From an uncultured Leucobacter sp. (GTDB lineage Bacteria > Actinomycetota > Actinomycetes > Actinomycetales > Microbacteriaceae), in the NCBI GenBank assembly GCA_937872275.1, contig CALMSE010000110.1:1-9079 (forward strand): 9,079 nucleotides of DNA, read 5' to 3'. Within the stretch, counting starts at the first letter, position 1. Each line of letters begins with the position of its first letter. Position numbers and translations under genes: made by a program. Below the pieces are notes generated by a model, which was given only the letters and a program-made list of their open reading frames with translations, was not told where the DNA came from and did no database searches. Positions 1-5,815 of this stretch are shown one piece after another.

Positions 1-1
1 C

Positions 2-85
2 GCCACCGAGTTCGACGCCGCCGAGTTCGACGCCGCCGGGTCCGATGCCGCAGGGCCCCATGCCGTCGGGTCCGACATCGCCGGG
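2..85 (+). repeat. Degenerate 15-bp tandem repeat
   Basis: Five full units and one partial unit of 15 bp run from 2 to 85. The first two units (gccaccgagttcgac, gccgccgagttcgac) differ at one base and later units drift (gccgccgggtccgat, gccgcagggccccat, gccgtcgggtccgac). The period is a multiple of three, so the array changes peptide length without breaking the frame. It may extend to the left of the window. Confidence 0.7.
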
Positions 86-88
86 TGA
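2..88 (+). CDS. C-terminal tail of an upstream gene (partial, unrecognised)
   Basis: The second reading frame is open from the window edge to a TGA at 86-88. It encodes 28 residues of alanine-, glycine- and aspartate-rich sequence in pentapeptide steps: ATEFD, AAEFD, AAGSD, AAGPH, AVGSD, IAG. Such low-complexity acidic tails are common at the ends of actinobacterial proteins, but no domain is visible and the family cannot be named. The other frames are also open here because of the GC content. The choice of frame rests on the repeat register and on the stop being followed by an intergenic-looking AT-richer patch. There is no start codon in the window. Confidence 0.4.
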   Translation, partial: ATEFDAAEFDAAGSDAAGPHAVGSDIAG

Positions 89-117
89 GAACGCAGGAAT
101 ACGGCCGCGCCATTTGA

Positions 118-123
118 GATAAT
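118..123 (+). promoter_or_regulatory. Possible -10 element for the 181-792 gene
   Basis: GATAAT lies in the only AT-rich patch of this intergenic region (catttgagataatc, 111-124) and resembles TATAAT. No good -35 hexamer is seen 16-18 bp upstream. If it is used, transcription would start near 130 and leave a leader of about 50 nt. Confidence 0.3.
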
Positions 124-128
124 CGAGA

Positions 129-148
129 GAGCGCGTCGGAACGCGCTC
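129..148 (+). promoter_or_regulatory. Perfect 8-bp inverted repeat, operator or leader hairpin
   Basis: GAGCGCGT (129-136) and ACGCGCTC (141-148) are exact reverse complements separated by CGGA. It sits just downstream of the possible -10 at 118-123 and 16 nt before the ribosome binding site of the next gene. It could be a repressor operator, a hairpin at the mRNA 5' end, or a weak terminator for the upstream gene. No T-tract follows, which argues against a classical terminator. Confidence 0.4.
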
Positions 149-180
149 GAACGCGGGCGAAGACGGAGGGGTGCACACGG

Positions 181-792
181 GTGGGCTGGTTCACACGGCG
201 GAAGCGCGGGGTCAGGCGACCCCCGCGGCGACTGCCGCGTCGTGAGCTCGCCCCGGTCGAGGACATCGTCGAGCAGGGACTGCTCGTCGCCGACGTCGCC
301 GTGCGCATGACCGTGAAGAACGCGATCATCATGAACGCCCTGAAGCGGCACGTCGACTACGACGAGCAGCAGATCGTCGACATGGTGCGCGAGGCCGTCG
401 TCGAGGTCGTCGAGGAACGGCAGCACGACGCGGCGCACATCAGGCGCGTGCGCGGGGAGATCCGCGACCACGGCCGCAGCTCATGGAGCGATGCGGAGTA
501 CGGCGACGGCGACAGCCGCACGCTGCGGCACCGCGAGCAGGTCTACGAGGGCGTCGCCGAGCAGCTGCGGCAGCGGGCCGAGGACGAGGAGTACCTGAGC
601 GCGACCGCCCGGCGGGCGCACCAGGCGGCGTGGGCCGAGATCGGCGACTCGCTCAAGAATCGGGCGAGCGAGCCCTACTACGGGGGCGGCGGCACCGAGG
701 AGTATGCGCGGGCGCGCGAAGCGCGGATCCAGCAGCTCATCGAGAAGGATCTCACCGAGCTGATGCGTCAGCGGCCGGGGAACGCCGGCTGA
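181..792 (+). CDS. Hypothetical cytosolic protein, 203 aa, basic N-terminus, helical
   Basis: I do not recognise a characterised family. The GTG start at 181 is preceded by GGAGGGG (165-171) at 9-nt spacing, a strong actinobacterial ribosome binding site. The first 21 residues carry about ten Arg/Lys. Residues 25-80 (PVEDIVEQGLLVADVAVRM onward) look like amphipathic helices with a valine- and glutamate-rich stretch at 66-80. Residues 115-200 are charged and probably helical or coiled coil, interrupted by a Tyr/Gly patch (PYYGGGG, 165-171). There is no signal peptide or membrane span and no catalytic motif. The gene converges on the sensor kinase gene, whose stop is 29 bp away, so it is not part of that operon and nothing links it to the catabolic block. 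Confidence is high that it is a gene and nil for a specific function. Confidence 0.8.
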   Translation: MGWFTRRKRGVRRPPRRLPRRELAPVEDIVEQGLLVADVAVRMTVKNAIIMNALKRHVDYDEQQIVDMVREAVVEVVEERQHDAAHIRRVRGEIRDHGRSSWSDAEYGDGDSRTLRHREQVYEGVAEQLRQRAEDEEYLSATARRAHQAAWAEIGDSLKNRASEPYYGGGGTEEYARAREARIQQLIEKDLTELMRQRPGNAG

Positions 793-821
793 GCCCCCCG
801 CCCGCCGCGCCGCGCGCCGCG

Positions 822-2363
822 TCACGGCTTCCCGACCACCGGAATGGCATCGGTGCGGGCGGTCTCGTCTCGCGGACCCTCCGGCAGCGTGAACTCGAAG
901 ACGGCCCCGCGGGGCGTGTTCTCGCGCGCCGAGATCTCCCCGCCCTGGCGCTGGATCACCTGGTGGCTGAGCGCGAGCCCGATGCCGTGCCCGCTCGACT
1001 TCGAGGTGAACGCCCCGTCGAAGATGCGCCCGCCCGGAATGTGCGAGAGCCCCTTGCCCGTGTCGCTGACCCGGAAGACGCCGCCGCGCGGGGTGCGCTC
1101 GGTCTCGATGCGCACGACGCGCTCCGGCGGCGGCCAGTCGGCCATCTCGTCGATGGCGTTGAAGCACAGGTTGAGGATCACCTGGCCGGTCAGCACCCGT
1201 TCGCACCAGACCGGCACCTCGGCATCGGACAGAACGACCAGCAGGCGGACCCCGCGCCGCGCCGCGTTCATCTCGAGCAGGCCGCGCACCTCGGAGAACA
1301 GCTCGTTGAGATCGGCCCGGTGCAGGGACTGCTCGAGATGGATCACGTAGTTGCGCAGGCTCCGCATGATCTCCGCCGCGCGCTCGAGCTGGGCTCGCGC
1401 CCCGGCGATGCCCTCGTGCACCGTCTGCTCGCTCGCCCCGCCCGCATCGAGCCGCCGCTGGGTGCCCGCGAGGTAATTGGTGGCCGCGGCGAGGGGCTGG
1501 GCGATCTCGTGCTCGATGGTCCTGGCCATGTCGCCCATCGCATTGAAGCGCGCGAGGTAGTTGAGGCGCTGCAGATCGCGCTCGCGCTCCTGGCTGCTCA
1601 GCACGTTCTCGGTGATGTCGTGGAAGAGCACCAGGTGCGCGTTCAACTCGCCCTCGTGCACGTGCTGGCAGCTGCCCGCGAACCAGCGGGCCTCCCCATC
1701 GACCGATCGGGTCTCGAAGCGGAACGGCTGCGAACGGCCCTCCCGCCGGCTGGAGTCGACGGCCGAGCGGAGCGCCTGAGCGCTCCCCGGGGTGCAGAGC
1801 CCGTAGAACGAGGCGTCGAGCAGGCCGTCGGGCTCGCTGCCGAGCAGTTCCTCGGCGGAGGAGCTCGCGAACGTCACCCGGGCGCCGTCGTCGACGACGA
1901 GGATGCCCTCCTGCATCTGCGCGAGGAACACGTTCAGCATCGTCTCGGTCCGCGTGAGGGTGCGGCGCGTCCGCTCCTCGCGCTCGATGTCCCTGAACTG
2001 CACCATCACGACGGCGCGCGAGCCCAGGACGAGGCGGGTCGCGACCGCCTCGGTGAGGATCTCCCGGCCGTCCTTGGCGCGGTACATCCACTCGATGTCG
2101 GCCTTGCCCTCGTCCGCAGCCCGCTGCAGCCAGTCGACCCCCCGGGAACGGCGGTACAGCTCGCTCAGGCCGCTCATGTGGTGCGCCTTCAGCGGCCTGA
2201 GCTCCTCGAGCGTGAAGCCCAGCAGCCGCAGGGTCGTCGGATTCGCCCAGAGGATGCTCTTCGTCTCGGCGTCGTGGATGATCACCCCGTAGGCGCTCGC
2301 CTCGACCATCCGAGCGAAATCGTCAGGGGTCAAGCGCGCGTCCTCGCCGGCCTCGCCGTTCAT
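822..2363 (-). CDS. Soluble PAS-PAS sensor histidine kinase, FixL-like
   Basis: This 513-aa protein is a two-component sensor that should autophosphorylate on His285 and pass the phosphate to a response regulator. Two PAS domains occupy about 15-128 and 140-255; the second ends in the typical VLFHDIT. The phosphoacceptor helix (272-299) reads NAMGDMAR then EHEIAQPLAAATNYL, very close to the FixL/DctB class. The ATPase domain (about 355-495) has an N-box with Asn398 and Asn402, DTGKG (434-438), and an F/G2 region with GHGIGLAL (458-465). All core kinase residues are present. No membrane span or signal peptide is seen, so it senses something in the cytosol. The ATG at 2363 has GGGAGGA about 8 nt upstream on its strand. 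The likely partner is the FixJ-like regulator at 4909-5577. The PAS ligand is unknown; given the neighbours, an indolic compound is plausible. Confidence 0.92.
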   Translation of the reverse strand: MNGEAGEDARLTPDDFARMVEASAYGVIIHDAETKSILWANPTTLRLLGFTLEELRPLKAHHMSGLSELYRRSRGVDWLQRAADEGKADIEWMYRAKDGREILTEAVATRLVLGSRAVVMVQFRDIEREERTRRTLTRTETMLNVFLAQMQEGILVVDDGARVTFASSSAEELLGSEPDGLLDASFYGLCTPGSAQALRSAVDSSRREGRSQPFRFETRSVDGEARWFAGSCQHVHEGELNAHLVLFHDITENVLSSQERERDLQRLNYLARFNAMGDMARTIEHEIAQPLAAATNYLAGTQRRLDAGGASEQTVHEGIAGARAQLERAAEIMRSLRNYVIHLEQSLHRADLNELFSEVRGLLEMNAARRGVRLLVVLSDAEVPVWCERVLTGQVILNLCFNAIDEMADWPPPERVVRIETERTPRGGVFRVSDTGKGLSHIPGGRIFDGAFTSKSSGHGIGLALSHQVIQRQGGEISARENTPRGAVFEFTLPEGPRDETARTDAIPVVGKP

Positions 2364-2400
2364 ACCGCCATCCTCCCACCCCGCGCCGCGCCGCGGCGGG

Positions 2401-2413
2401 GGCTACGCAAAAG
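2401..2413 (-). promoter_or_regulatory. Regulator box facing the sensor kinase gene
   Basis: Read on the minus strand the site is CTTTTGCGTAGCC. It shares GCGTAGCC exactly with the sites at 2430-2443 and 5727-5739. It lies 38 nt before the kinase start, directly downstream of a weak -10-like TAAAGC on the minus strand. That position would suit autorepression. Binding by the FixJ-like regulator is inferred from recurrence, not known. Confidence 0.45.
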
Positions 2414-2429
2414 CTTTACCCCGCACCGC

Positions 2430-2443
2430 GAATGCGCGTAGCC
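2430..2443 (+). promoter_or_regulatory. Regulator box facing the iacA-like gene
   Basis: GAATGCGCGTAGCC matches the box at 5727-5739 apart from one extra base after GAAT. With the minus-strand copy at 2401-2413 it forms an inverted pair: GGCTACGC (2401-2408) and GCGTAGCC (2436-2443) are perfect reverse complements. It lies about 60 bp upstream of the start point implied by the candidate -10 at 2486-2491, a usual place for an activator. Confidence 0.45.
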
Positions 2444-2485
2444 GCGAGCGCCGGATGCGGATGGCCCGGGTCTCCCGTGCTCCGG

Positions 2486-2491
2486 TAGCGT
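2486..2491 (+). promoter_or_regulatory. Candidate -10 for the iacABE-like operon
   Basis: TAGCGT fits the TAnnnT pattern of actinobacterial housekeeping promoters. Nothing resembling a -35 consensus is found 16-19 bp upstream (the region is ggatgcggatggcccggg-like), as expected for a promoter that depends on an activator. A start near 2498 would give a leader of about 70 nt. Confidence 0.3.
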
Positions 2492-2566
2492 AAGGCGCAC
2501 GGCTGAGGCCCCGCACTGCGGCGATGCGGCGGGGCGCCGTGGCAGCTTCCGAGGAAGGGACGGCGC

Positions 2567-3697
2567 ATGGAGATCAAGAGGGACGAGACCGCGTTCGAGG
2601 CCGTGCTCGCGCAGGTGGCGGCGCGGCGCGACGAGTTCACGCAGCAGCGCTACGTGCCGAGGGACATCATCGACGAGTTCATCTCGGTGGGCCTCTACCG
2701 GGCCTCGACCCCTGCGCGCTTCGGCGGCGAGCCGCTGCCTCCCGCCGAGTTCCTGCGCAAGATCGAGCGGATCTCCCGGGTGGACGCCTCGGCGGGCTGG
2801 GTCGCGAGCTTCGGCTCGGCGCTCATCTACTTCGCGGCGCTGCCCGAGTCGACGCAGGCCGAGCTCTACCGGGAGGGGCCCGACCTCGTCTTCGCCGGCG
2901 GGCTCTTCCCCGTGCAGGACGCGGAACTCACGGATGCGGGGTTCCGGGTCGACGGGCGGTGGAAGTTCGCGAGCGGCTGCAAGTCGGCCGACTGGCTGGG
3001 CGTGGGCATCAGCGGCGGCCCCGAATCGCAGGGCAAGCCGCGCACGGCGCTGCTGCGCCCGAGCGACGTCGAGATCGTCGAGAACTGGAACGTGCTCGGC
3101 CTCGAGGGCACGGGCAGCCACGACCTCCGGGTGGTCGACAAGATCGTGCCGCAGGAGTACACCTTCGTGCGGGGCGGCGCTCCGACGATCGACGAGCCGC
3201 TCTACCGCTACCCGACGATCGCCTACGCGGCGCAGGTGCTCGCGGTGGTCGGCCTCGGCACGGGGCGTGCGGCCCTCGACTACGTCACCGAGGTGGGCTC
3301 GGGGCGGTCGAGCATCACCGGCGGGCCGCGCCTGGCCGACAAGCCCTACTTCCGGGCGGATCTCGCGAAGGCCGAGGCGGCGCTGCGCTCGGCCCGCGGC
3401 TTCTTCTACGACATCACCGAGGAGGTCTGGGAGACCGTGCTCGCGGGCGATCCCGTGCCGCCGAAGCAGGCCGGTCTGCTGCGCCTGGCGGCGGTGACTG
3501 CGGCGAAGGCCGGCTGGGCCGCGACCCAGGCGGCGTTCACCCTCTCCGGCACGGGGGCCATCGCCGACGGGCACCCGATGCAGCAGATGCTCCGCGACGC
3601 CGCGGTGCCGCCCCAGCACGCCTTCCTCGCAGACGGGATCTACGATAGTGCCGGTGCGGTGCTGACCGGCCTCGATCCCGCCCCCGGCTTCATCTGA
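2567..3697 (+). CDS. iacA: IacA-like flavin-dependent oxygenase of the acyl-CoA dehydrogenase fold
   Basis: This 376-aa protein belongs to the acyl-CoA dehydrogenase superfamily, in the group of two-component flavin monooxygenases (HsaA, IacA) that use reduced flavin from a separate reductase. IacA starts IAA breakdown by oxidising the indole ring. The N-terminal helical domain spans about 5-105, the beta domain about 106-205 with GRWKFASGCKSADW (130-143), and the C-terminal helical domain about 215-370. RDAAVPPQH (343-351) resembles the RD...H stretch of this oxygenase group, and no acyl-CoA dehydrogenase catalytic glutamate is evident. AAGGGA lies 6 nt before the ATG. The next gene follows after 35 bp and is IacB-like, which together with the SDR behind it supports the IacA assignment. 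No flavin reductase is in the window. An indole oxygenase (Iif type) or another aromatic hydroxylase is the main alternative. Confidence 0.8.
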   Translation: MEIKRDETAFEAVLAQVAARRDEFTQQRYVPRDIIDEFISVGLYRASTPARFGGEPLPPAEFLRKIERISRVDASAGWVASFGSALIYFAALPESTQAELYREGPDLVFAGGLFPVQDAELTDAGFRVDGRWKFASGCKSADWLGVGISGGPESQGKPRTALLRPSDVEIVENWNVLGLEGTGSHDLRVVDKIVPQEYTFVRGGAPTIDEPLYRYPTIAYAAQVLAVVGLGTGRAALDYVTEVGSGRSSITGGPRLADKPYFRADLAKAEAALRSARGFFYDITEEVWETVLAGDPVPPKQAGLLRLAAVTAAKAGWAATQAAFTLSGTGAIADGHPMQQMLRDAAVPPQHAFLADGIYDSAGAVLTGLDPAPGFI

Positions 3698-3732
3698 TCG
3701 CACGCCAGTCCGTCTGAGAAAGAGAGTGAACC

Positions 3733-4104
3733 ATGTCTGAGCAATACCCGCTGCGCGTCCTCTTCTGCCTGGGGATCAACCAGAACTTCTTCGATCTGCC
3801 GACCGGCACCGGCGGTGCGGTCTGGCAGGCGACGCTCGACTTCCTCGAGCAGACCCGCAACCATCCGGGGGTGAGCTACATCGCCGATTTCGACGACGAC
3901 TCGCACCAGGTCGGACCCTCGACGGGATGGCCCTGGACGGCGTACGTGCTCGCCGACGTCGACAGCCAGCAGACCGTGAAGGAGGTGTGCGGCCTGCTCC
4001 GCACGATCTCCGTCGGCGAGCACTCGTTCTGGCGCTACGCCAAGATCGAGGCGAGGATCGGCCGGGGCCTCACCCTGCGCGACGACGTCGAGCTGCCGGA
4101 GTGA
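3733..4104 (+). CDS. iacB: IacB-like small protein of the IAA degradation cluster
   Basis: This 123-aa protein resembles, from memory, IacB, a short protein conserved between iacA and other genes in IAA-degrading bacteria whose exact role is unsettled. Visible signatures are VLFCLGINQNFF (9-20), a DDD stretch (54-56), GPSTGWPWTAYVLADV (61-76) and FWRYAKIEARIGR (99-111). The alternating strand-helix pattern and length suit a dimeric alpha/beta-barrel (ferredoxin-like) fold such as EthD-type proteins. There is no signal peptide, metal motif or cofactor motif. It sits 35 bp after the IacA-like gene and 5 bp before the SDR gene. The ATG at 3733 has a purine-rich gagaaagagagtg just upstream. Its place in the operon suggests that it assists or follows IacA, possibly as a cofactor-free enzyme or an accessory factor. 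The name depends on recalled similarity and should be confirmed by alignment. Confidence 0.7.
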   Translation: MSEQYPLRVLFCLGINQNFFDLPTGTGGAVWQATLDFLEQTRNHPGVSYIADFDDDSHQVGPSTGWPWTAYVLADVDSQQTVKEVCGLLRTISVGEHSFWRYAKIEARIGRGLTLRDDVELPE

Positions 4105-4109
4105 CCCCG

Positions 4110-4865
4110 ATGACTGCGCAGGATCGGCCCGGCGTCGCGGTCGTCACCGGTGCGGGCGGCGGGCTCGGCGGCATCATCGCGACGGAGTTCCTGCGCGCGG
4201 GGTACCGCGTCGCGTTCACCGATCTGCGGGCCGACGCCGCGGTCGCGGCGGCCGCGGCGGCCGATCCCACCGGAGCGGCGAGCGTCGGCGTCGGCCACGA
4301 CATCCGCGACGAGGCCTCCTTCGTGCACGTGCTGGACCACGTGCGGGAGACGCTGGGGGAGCCCTCGGTGCTCGTGAACAACGCCGGGCTCACCCTGTTC
4401 GGCAAGCCGCTCGAGATCGGGTCGGAGGAGTTCGACGCGGGCGTGCAGCTCAACCTGGGGGGCGTCTTCCGCGGCTGCAAGGTCTTCGGAGCCAGCTTCG
4501 CCGCGCAGGGCTACGGCCGCATCGTGAACATCGCCTCGCTGGCGGGACAGAACGGGGGGACGGCCTCCGGGGTGCACTACGCGGCGGCGAAGGGGGGCGT
4601 GCTCTCGCTCACCAAGGTCTTCGCCCGCGAGCTCGGCCCGAGCGGGGTCACCGTGAACGCGATCGCGCCCGGCCCGCTCGACCTGCCGGTGGTGCGGGAG
4701 AGCGTGCCTGAGGAGCGTCTGCGCGAGATCGTCGCCGGGATCCCCGTGCGCACGCTGCTCTCGCCCCGGTTCGTCGCGCAGACGGCCGTGCTGCTCGCGA
4801 GCCCGGAGGCGCTGTCGGTCACCGGCGCCTGCTGGGACATCAACGGGGGCCTGAACCTGCGCTGA
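4110..4865 (+). CDS. iacE: Short-chain dehydrogenase/reductase, IacE-like
   Basis: This 251-aa protein is a classical SDR. TGAGGGLG (13-20) is the dinucleotide-binding motif. Asp38 at the end of the second strand favours NAD(H) over NADP(H). NNAG is at 90-93 and the catalytic set is Asn115, Ser143, Tyr157 and Lys161. APGPLDLP (186-193) follows, and the chain ends with the usual GACWDINGG (239-247). In iac clusters the SDR IacE works after IacA on the oxidised indole acetate on the way to dioxindole-3-acetate; this role is assigned from context. The ATG at 4110 was chosen because it is 5 bp after the IacB-like stop and preceded by GGAGTG at suitable spacing, which implies translational coupling. 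The open frame extends further upstream to 3927 but would overlap the IacB-like gene and add residues with no SDR character. Confidence 0.82.
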   Translation: MTAQDRPGVAVVTGAGGGLGGIIATEFLRAGYRVAFTDLRADAAVAAAAAADPTGAASVGVGHDIRDEASFVHVLDHVRETLGEPSVLVNNAGLTLFGKPLEIGSEEFDAGVQLNLGGVFRGCKVFGASFAAQGYGRIVNIASLAGQNGGTASGVHYAAAKGGVLSLTKVFARELGPSGVTVNAIAPGPLDLPVVRESVPEERLREIVAGIPVRTLLSPRFVAQTAVLLASPEALSVTGACWDINGGLNLR

Positions 4866-4867
4866 GC

Positions 4868-4903
4868 GCCCGGCGGCGAGCGGCCGGTGCTCGCCCGGCG
4901 GGC
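4868..4903. terminator. GC-rich hairpin between convergent genes, possible bidirectional terminator
   Basis: GGCGAGC (4875-4881) pairs perfectly with GCTCGCC (4889-4895) around a 7-nt loop, and the outer arms (gccc 4868-4871 with gggc 4900-4903) can extend the stem past small internal mismatches. It fills the 43-bp gap between the convergent SDR and response regulator genes. There is no T-tract on either side, so the termination role is inferred from position. Confidence 0.4.
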
Positions 4904-4908
4904 GGCTC

Positions 4909-5577
4909 TCAGCCGCTGCGCCCCTCCAGGAGCTCGAGATCGACGCCGCTCTGCAGCACGTCGCGCACGAGCACGGCCAGGCTCGGCGCGCCCGACTTCT
5001 CCCTGATCCTGGTGCGGTGCACGTCGACGGTGCGCGTGCTGATGCCCAGTGCGTGGGCGATGACCTTGCTCGGCTCTCCCTCGATCACGAGCCGCAGCAC
5101 CTCGCGCTCGCGCGAGGTGAGCGTGGAGAGGATCTCCTCGATCCGATCCCGCTGGCGCTGCTCCTCCCGCATGGAACGGGCGCTCTCGAGCGCCTCCTGG
5201 ACCACGTCGATGATGTGCTGCGGCTCGTAGGGCTTCTCGATGAAGGTCACCGCGCCCTGCTGCAGCGCGCGCACCGACATCTTGATGTCGCCGTGCGCGG
5301 AGACGAAGATGACGGGGATCCGCGCGCGGCGTTCGTTCAGCATCTCCTGCAGCCGGAAGCCGCTGATGTCGGGCATGCGCACGTCGACGATGAGACAGGC
5401 GATCCGCTCGGCGTCGAAGGCGTCGAGGAAGTCCGCGGCGGAGGTGAAGGAGCGCGACTGAAGCCCGACGGAGCCCACGAGCCACTCGAGTGAGGCGCAG
5501 AGCTCGCGATCGTCGTCGACGATGTAGACGCAGGGGGCCAGCGGATCCTCCTCGGCCGTCGTCTCGAGCTGCACCAT
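4909..5577 (-). CDS. FixJ/NarL-type response regulator
   Basis: This 222-aa protein is a phosphorylation-controlled transcription factor. The receiver domain (about 15-130) has the acidic pocket DDD (21-23), phosphoacceptor Asp65 in VDVRMPD, Ser93 at the switch position and Lys115 in EKP. A linker (130-148) leads to a LuxR-type helix-turn-helix (about 150-208) with LTSREREVLRLV, IAHALGISTRTVDVHR and a final LVRDVL, very like FixJ. The ATG at 5577 has GAGGAGG immediately upstream, a strong though very close ribosome binding site. The cognate kinase is almost certainly the FixL-like protein at 822-2363, as both belong to the Fix subfamily and no other two-component gene is present. Styrene and toluene catabolism use similar PAS-kinase/FixJ-type pairs (StyS/StyR, TodS/TodT). 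It probably controls both neighbouring catabolic operons through the GCGTAGCC-type boxes. Confidence 0.93.
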   Translation of the reverse strand: MVQLETTAEEDPLAPCVYIVDDDRELCASLEWLVGSVGLQSRSFTSAADFLDAFDAERIACLIVDVRMPDISGFRLQEMLNERRARIPVIFVSAHGDIKMSVRALQQGAVTFIEKPYEPQHIIDVVQEALESARSMREEQRQRDRIEEILSTLTSREREVLRLVIEGEPSKVIAHALGISTRTVDVHRTRIREKSGAPSLAVLVRDVLQSGVDLELLEGRSG

Positions 5578-5662
5578 CGCCTCCTCGTCTCCCGGCCCCT
5601 CGGTTCCTCAACGACTCTCCGCGGGCTCGCCGCGGGTTCTGCGCGGGGCCGCCCGCACTCGG

Positions 5663-5675
5663 GGCGGCGCAATTC
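5663..5675 (-). promoter_or_regulatory. Regulator box facing the response regulator gene
   Basis: Read on the minus strand the site is GAATTGCGCCGCC. It differs from GAATTGCGTAGCC (5727-5739) at only two of 13 positions and has the opposite orientation. It lies 86 nt before the regulator start and 2 bp downstream of a -10-like TACAGT (minus strand, 5678-5683). It would therefore overlap the transcription start, an arrangement that suits autorepression. This is the most divergent of the four boxes. Confidence 0.35.
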
Positions 5676-5677
5676 TC

Positions 5678-5683
5678 ACTGTA
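5678..5683 (-). promoter_or_regulatory. Candidate -10 for the response regulator gene
   Basis: TACAGT on the minus strand fits TAnnnT and lies in a local AT-rich patch (aattctcactgtaat, 5671-5685). Transcription would begin near 5670, leaving a leader of about 90 nt. No clear -35 was found. Confidence 0.3.
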
Positions 5684-5726
5684 ATCCCTCGCCGCCGCCC
5701 CGGTGCCGCGGCGGCGCGGATTGAAG

Positions 5727-5739
5727 GAATTGCGTAGCC
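5727..5739 (+). promoter_or_regulatory. Regulator box facing the ligase-thiolase operon
   Basis: GAATTGCGTAGCC is the best copy of the shared motif. Its GAATTGCG is the perfect reverse complement of CGCAATTC at 5668-5675, and its GCGTAGCCGC is shared exactly with 2436-2445 in front of the iacA-like gene. It includes TTGCGT (5730-5735), which could also serve as a -35 with TGTAGT (5754-5759) 18 bp downstream. Relative to the better -10 at 5803-5808 the box would be near -80. Confidence 0.45.
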
Positions 5740-5802
5740 GCACCCGTGCAGCCTGTAGTGCGCCGGTCACTTCTCCCCATGCGTCGCCGGGCCGCCCGAC
5801 CG

Positions 5803-5808
5803 TAGGAT
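5803..5808 (+). promoter_or_regulatory. Candidate -10 for the ligase-thiolase-DUF35 operon
   Basis: TAGGAT in the context ccgTAGGATgagg is a good match to actinobacterial -10 elements. No matching -35 is seen about 17 bp upstream. If it is used, transcription starts near 5815 and the leader before the ATG at 5991 is about 175 nt long. Confidence 0.45.
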
Positions 5809-5815
5809 GAGGAAG

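Noticed and set aside
793..821. Possible terminator between the convergent 181-792 and kinase genes
   Set aside because: The 29 bp are only C/G-rich, with no clear stem of useful length and no T-tract.
481..2091. 536-codon minus-strand open frame overlapping the kinase and the 181-792 gene
   Set aside because: Arginine- and proline-rich shadow frame. It conflicts with two better-supported genes and has no recognisable domain.
483..2441. 652-codon plus-strand open frame opposite the sensor kinase
   Set aside because: It is the antisense of a kinase with every expected motif. Its translation is low-complexity, rich in Ala, Arg, Gly, Leu and Pro, and shows no fold.
2567..3697. Annotation as a beta-oxidation acyl-CoA dehydrogenase
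   Set aside because: The catalytic glutamate is not evident, and the sequence features and neighbours fit the oxygenase branch (HsaA/IacA) better.
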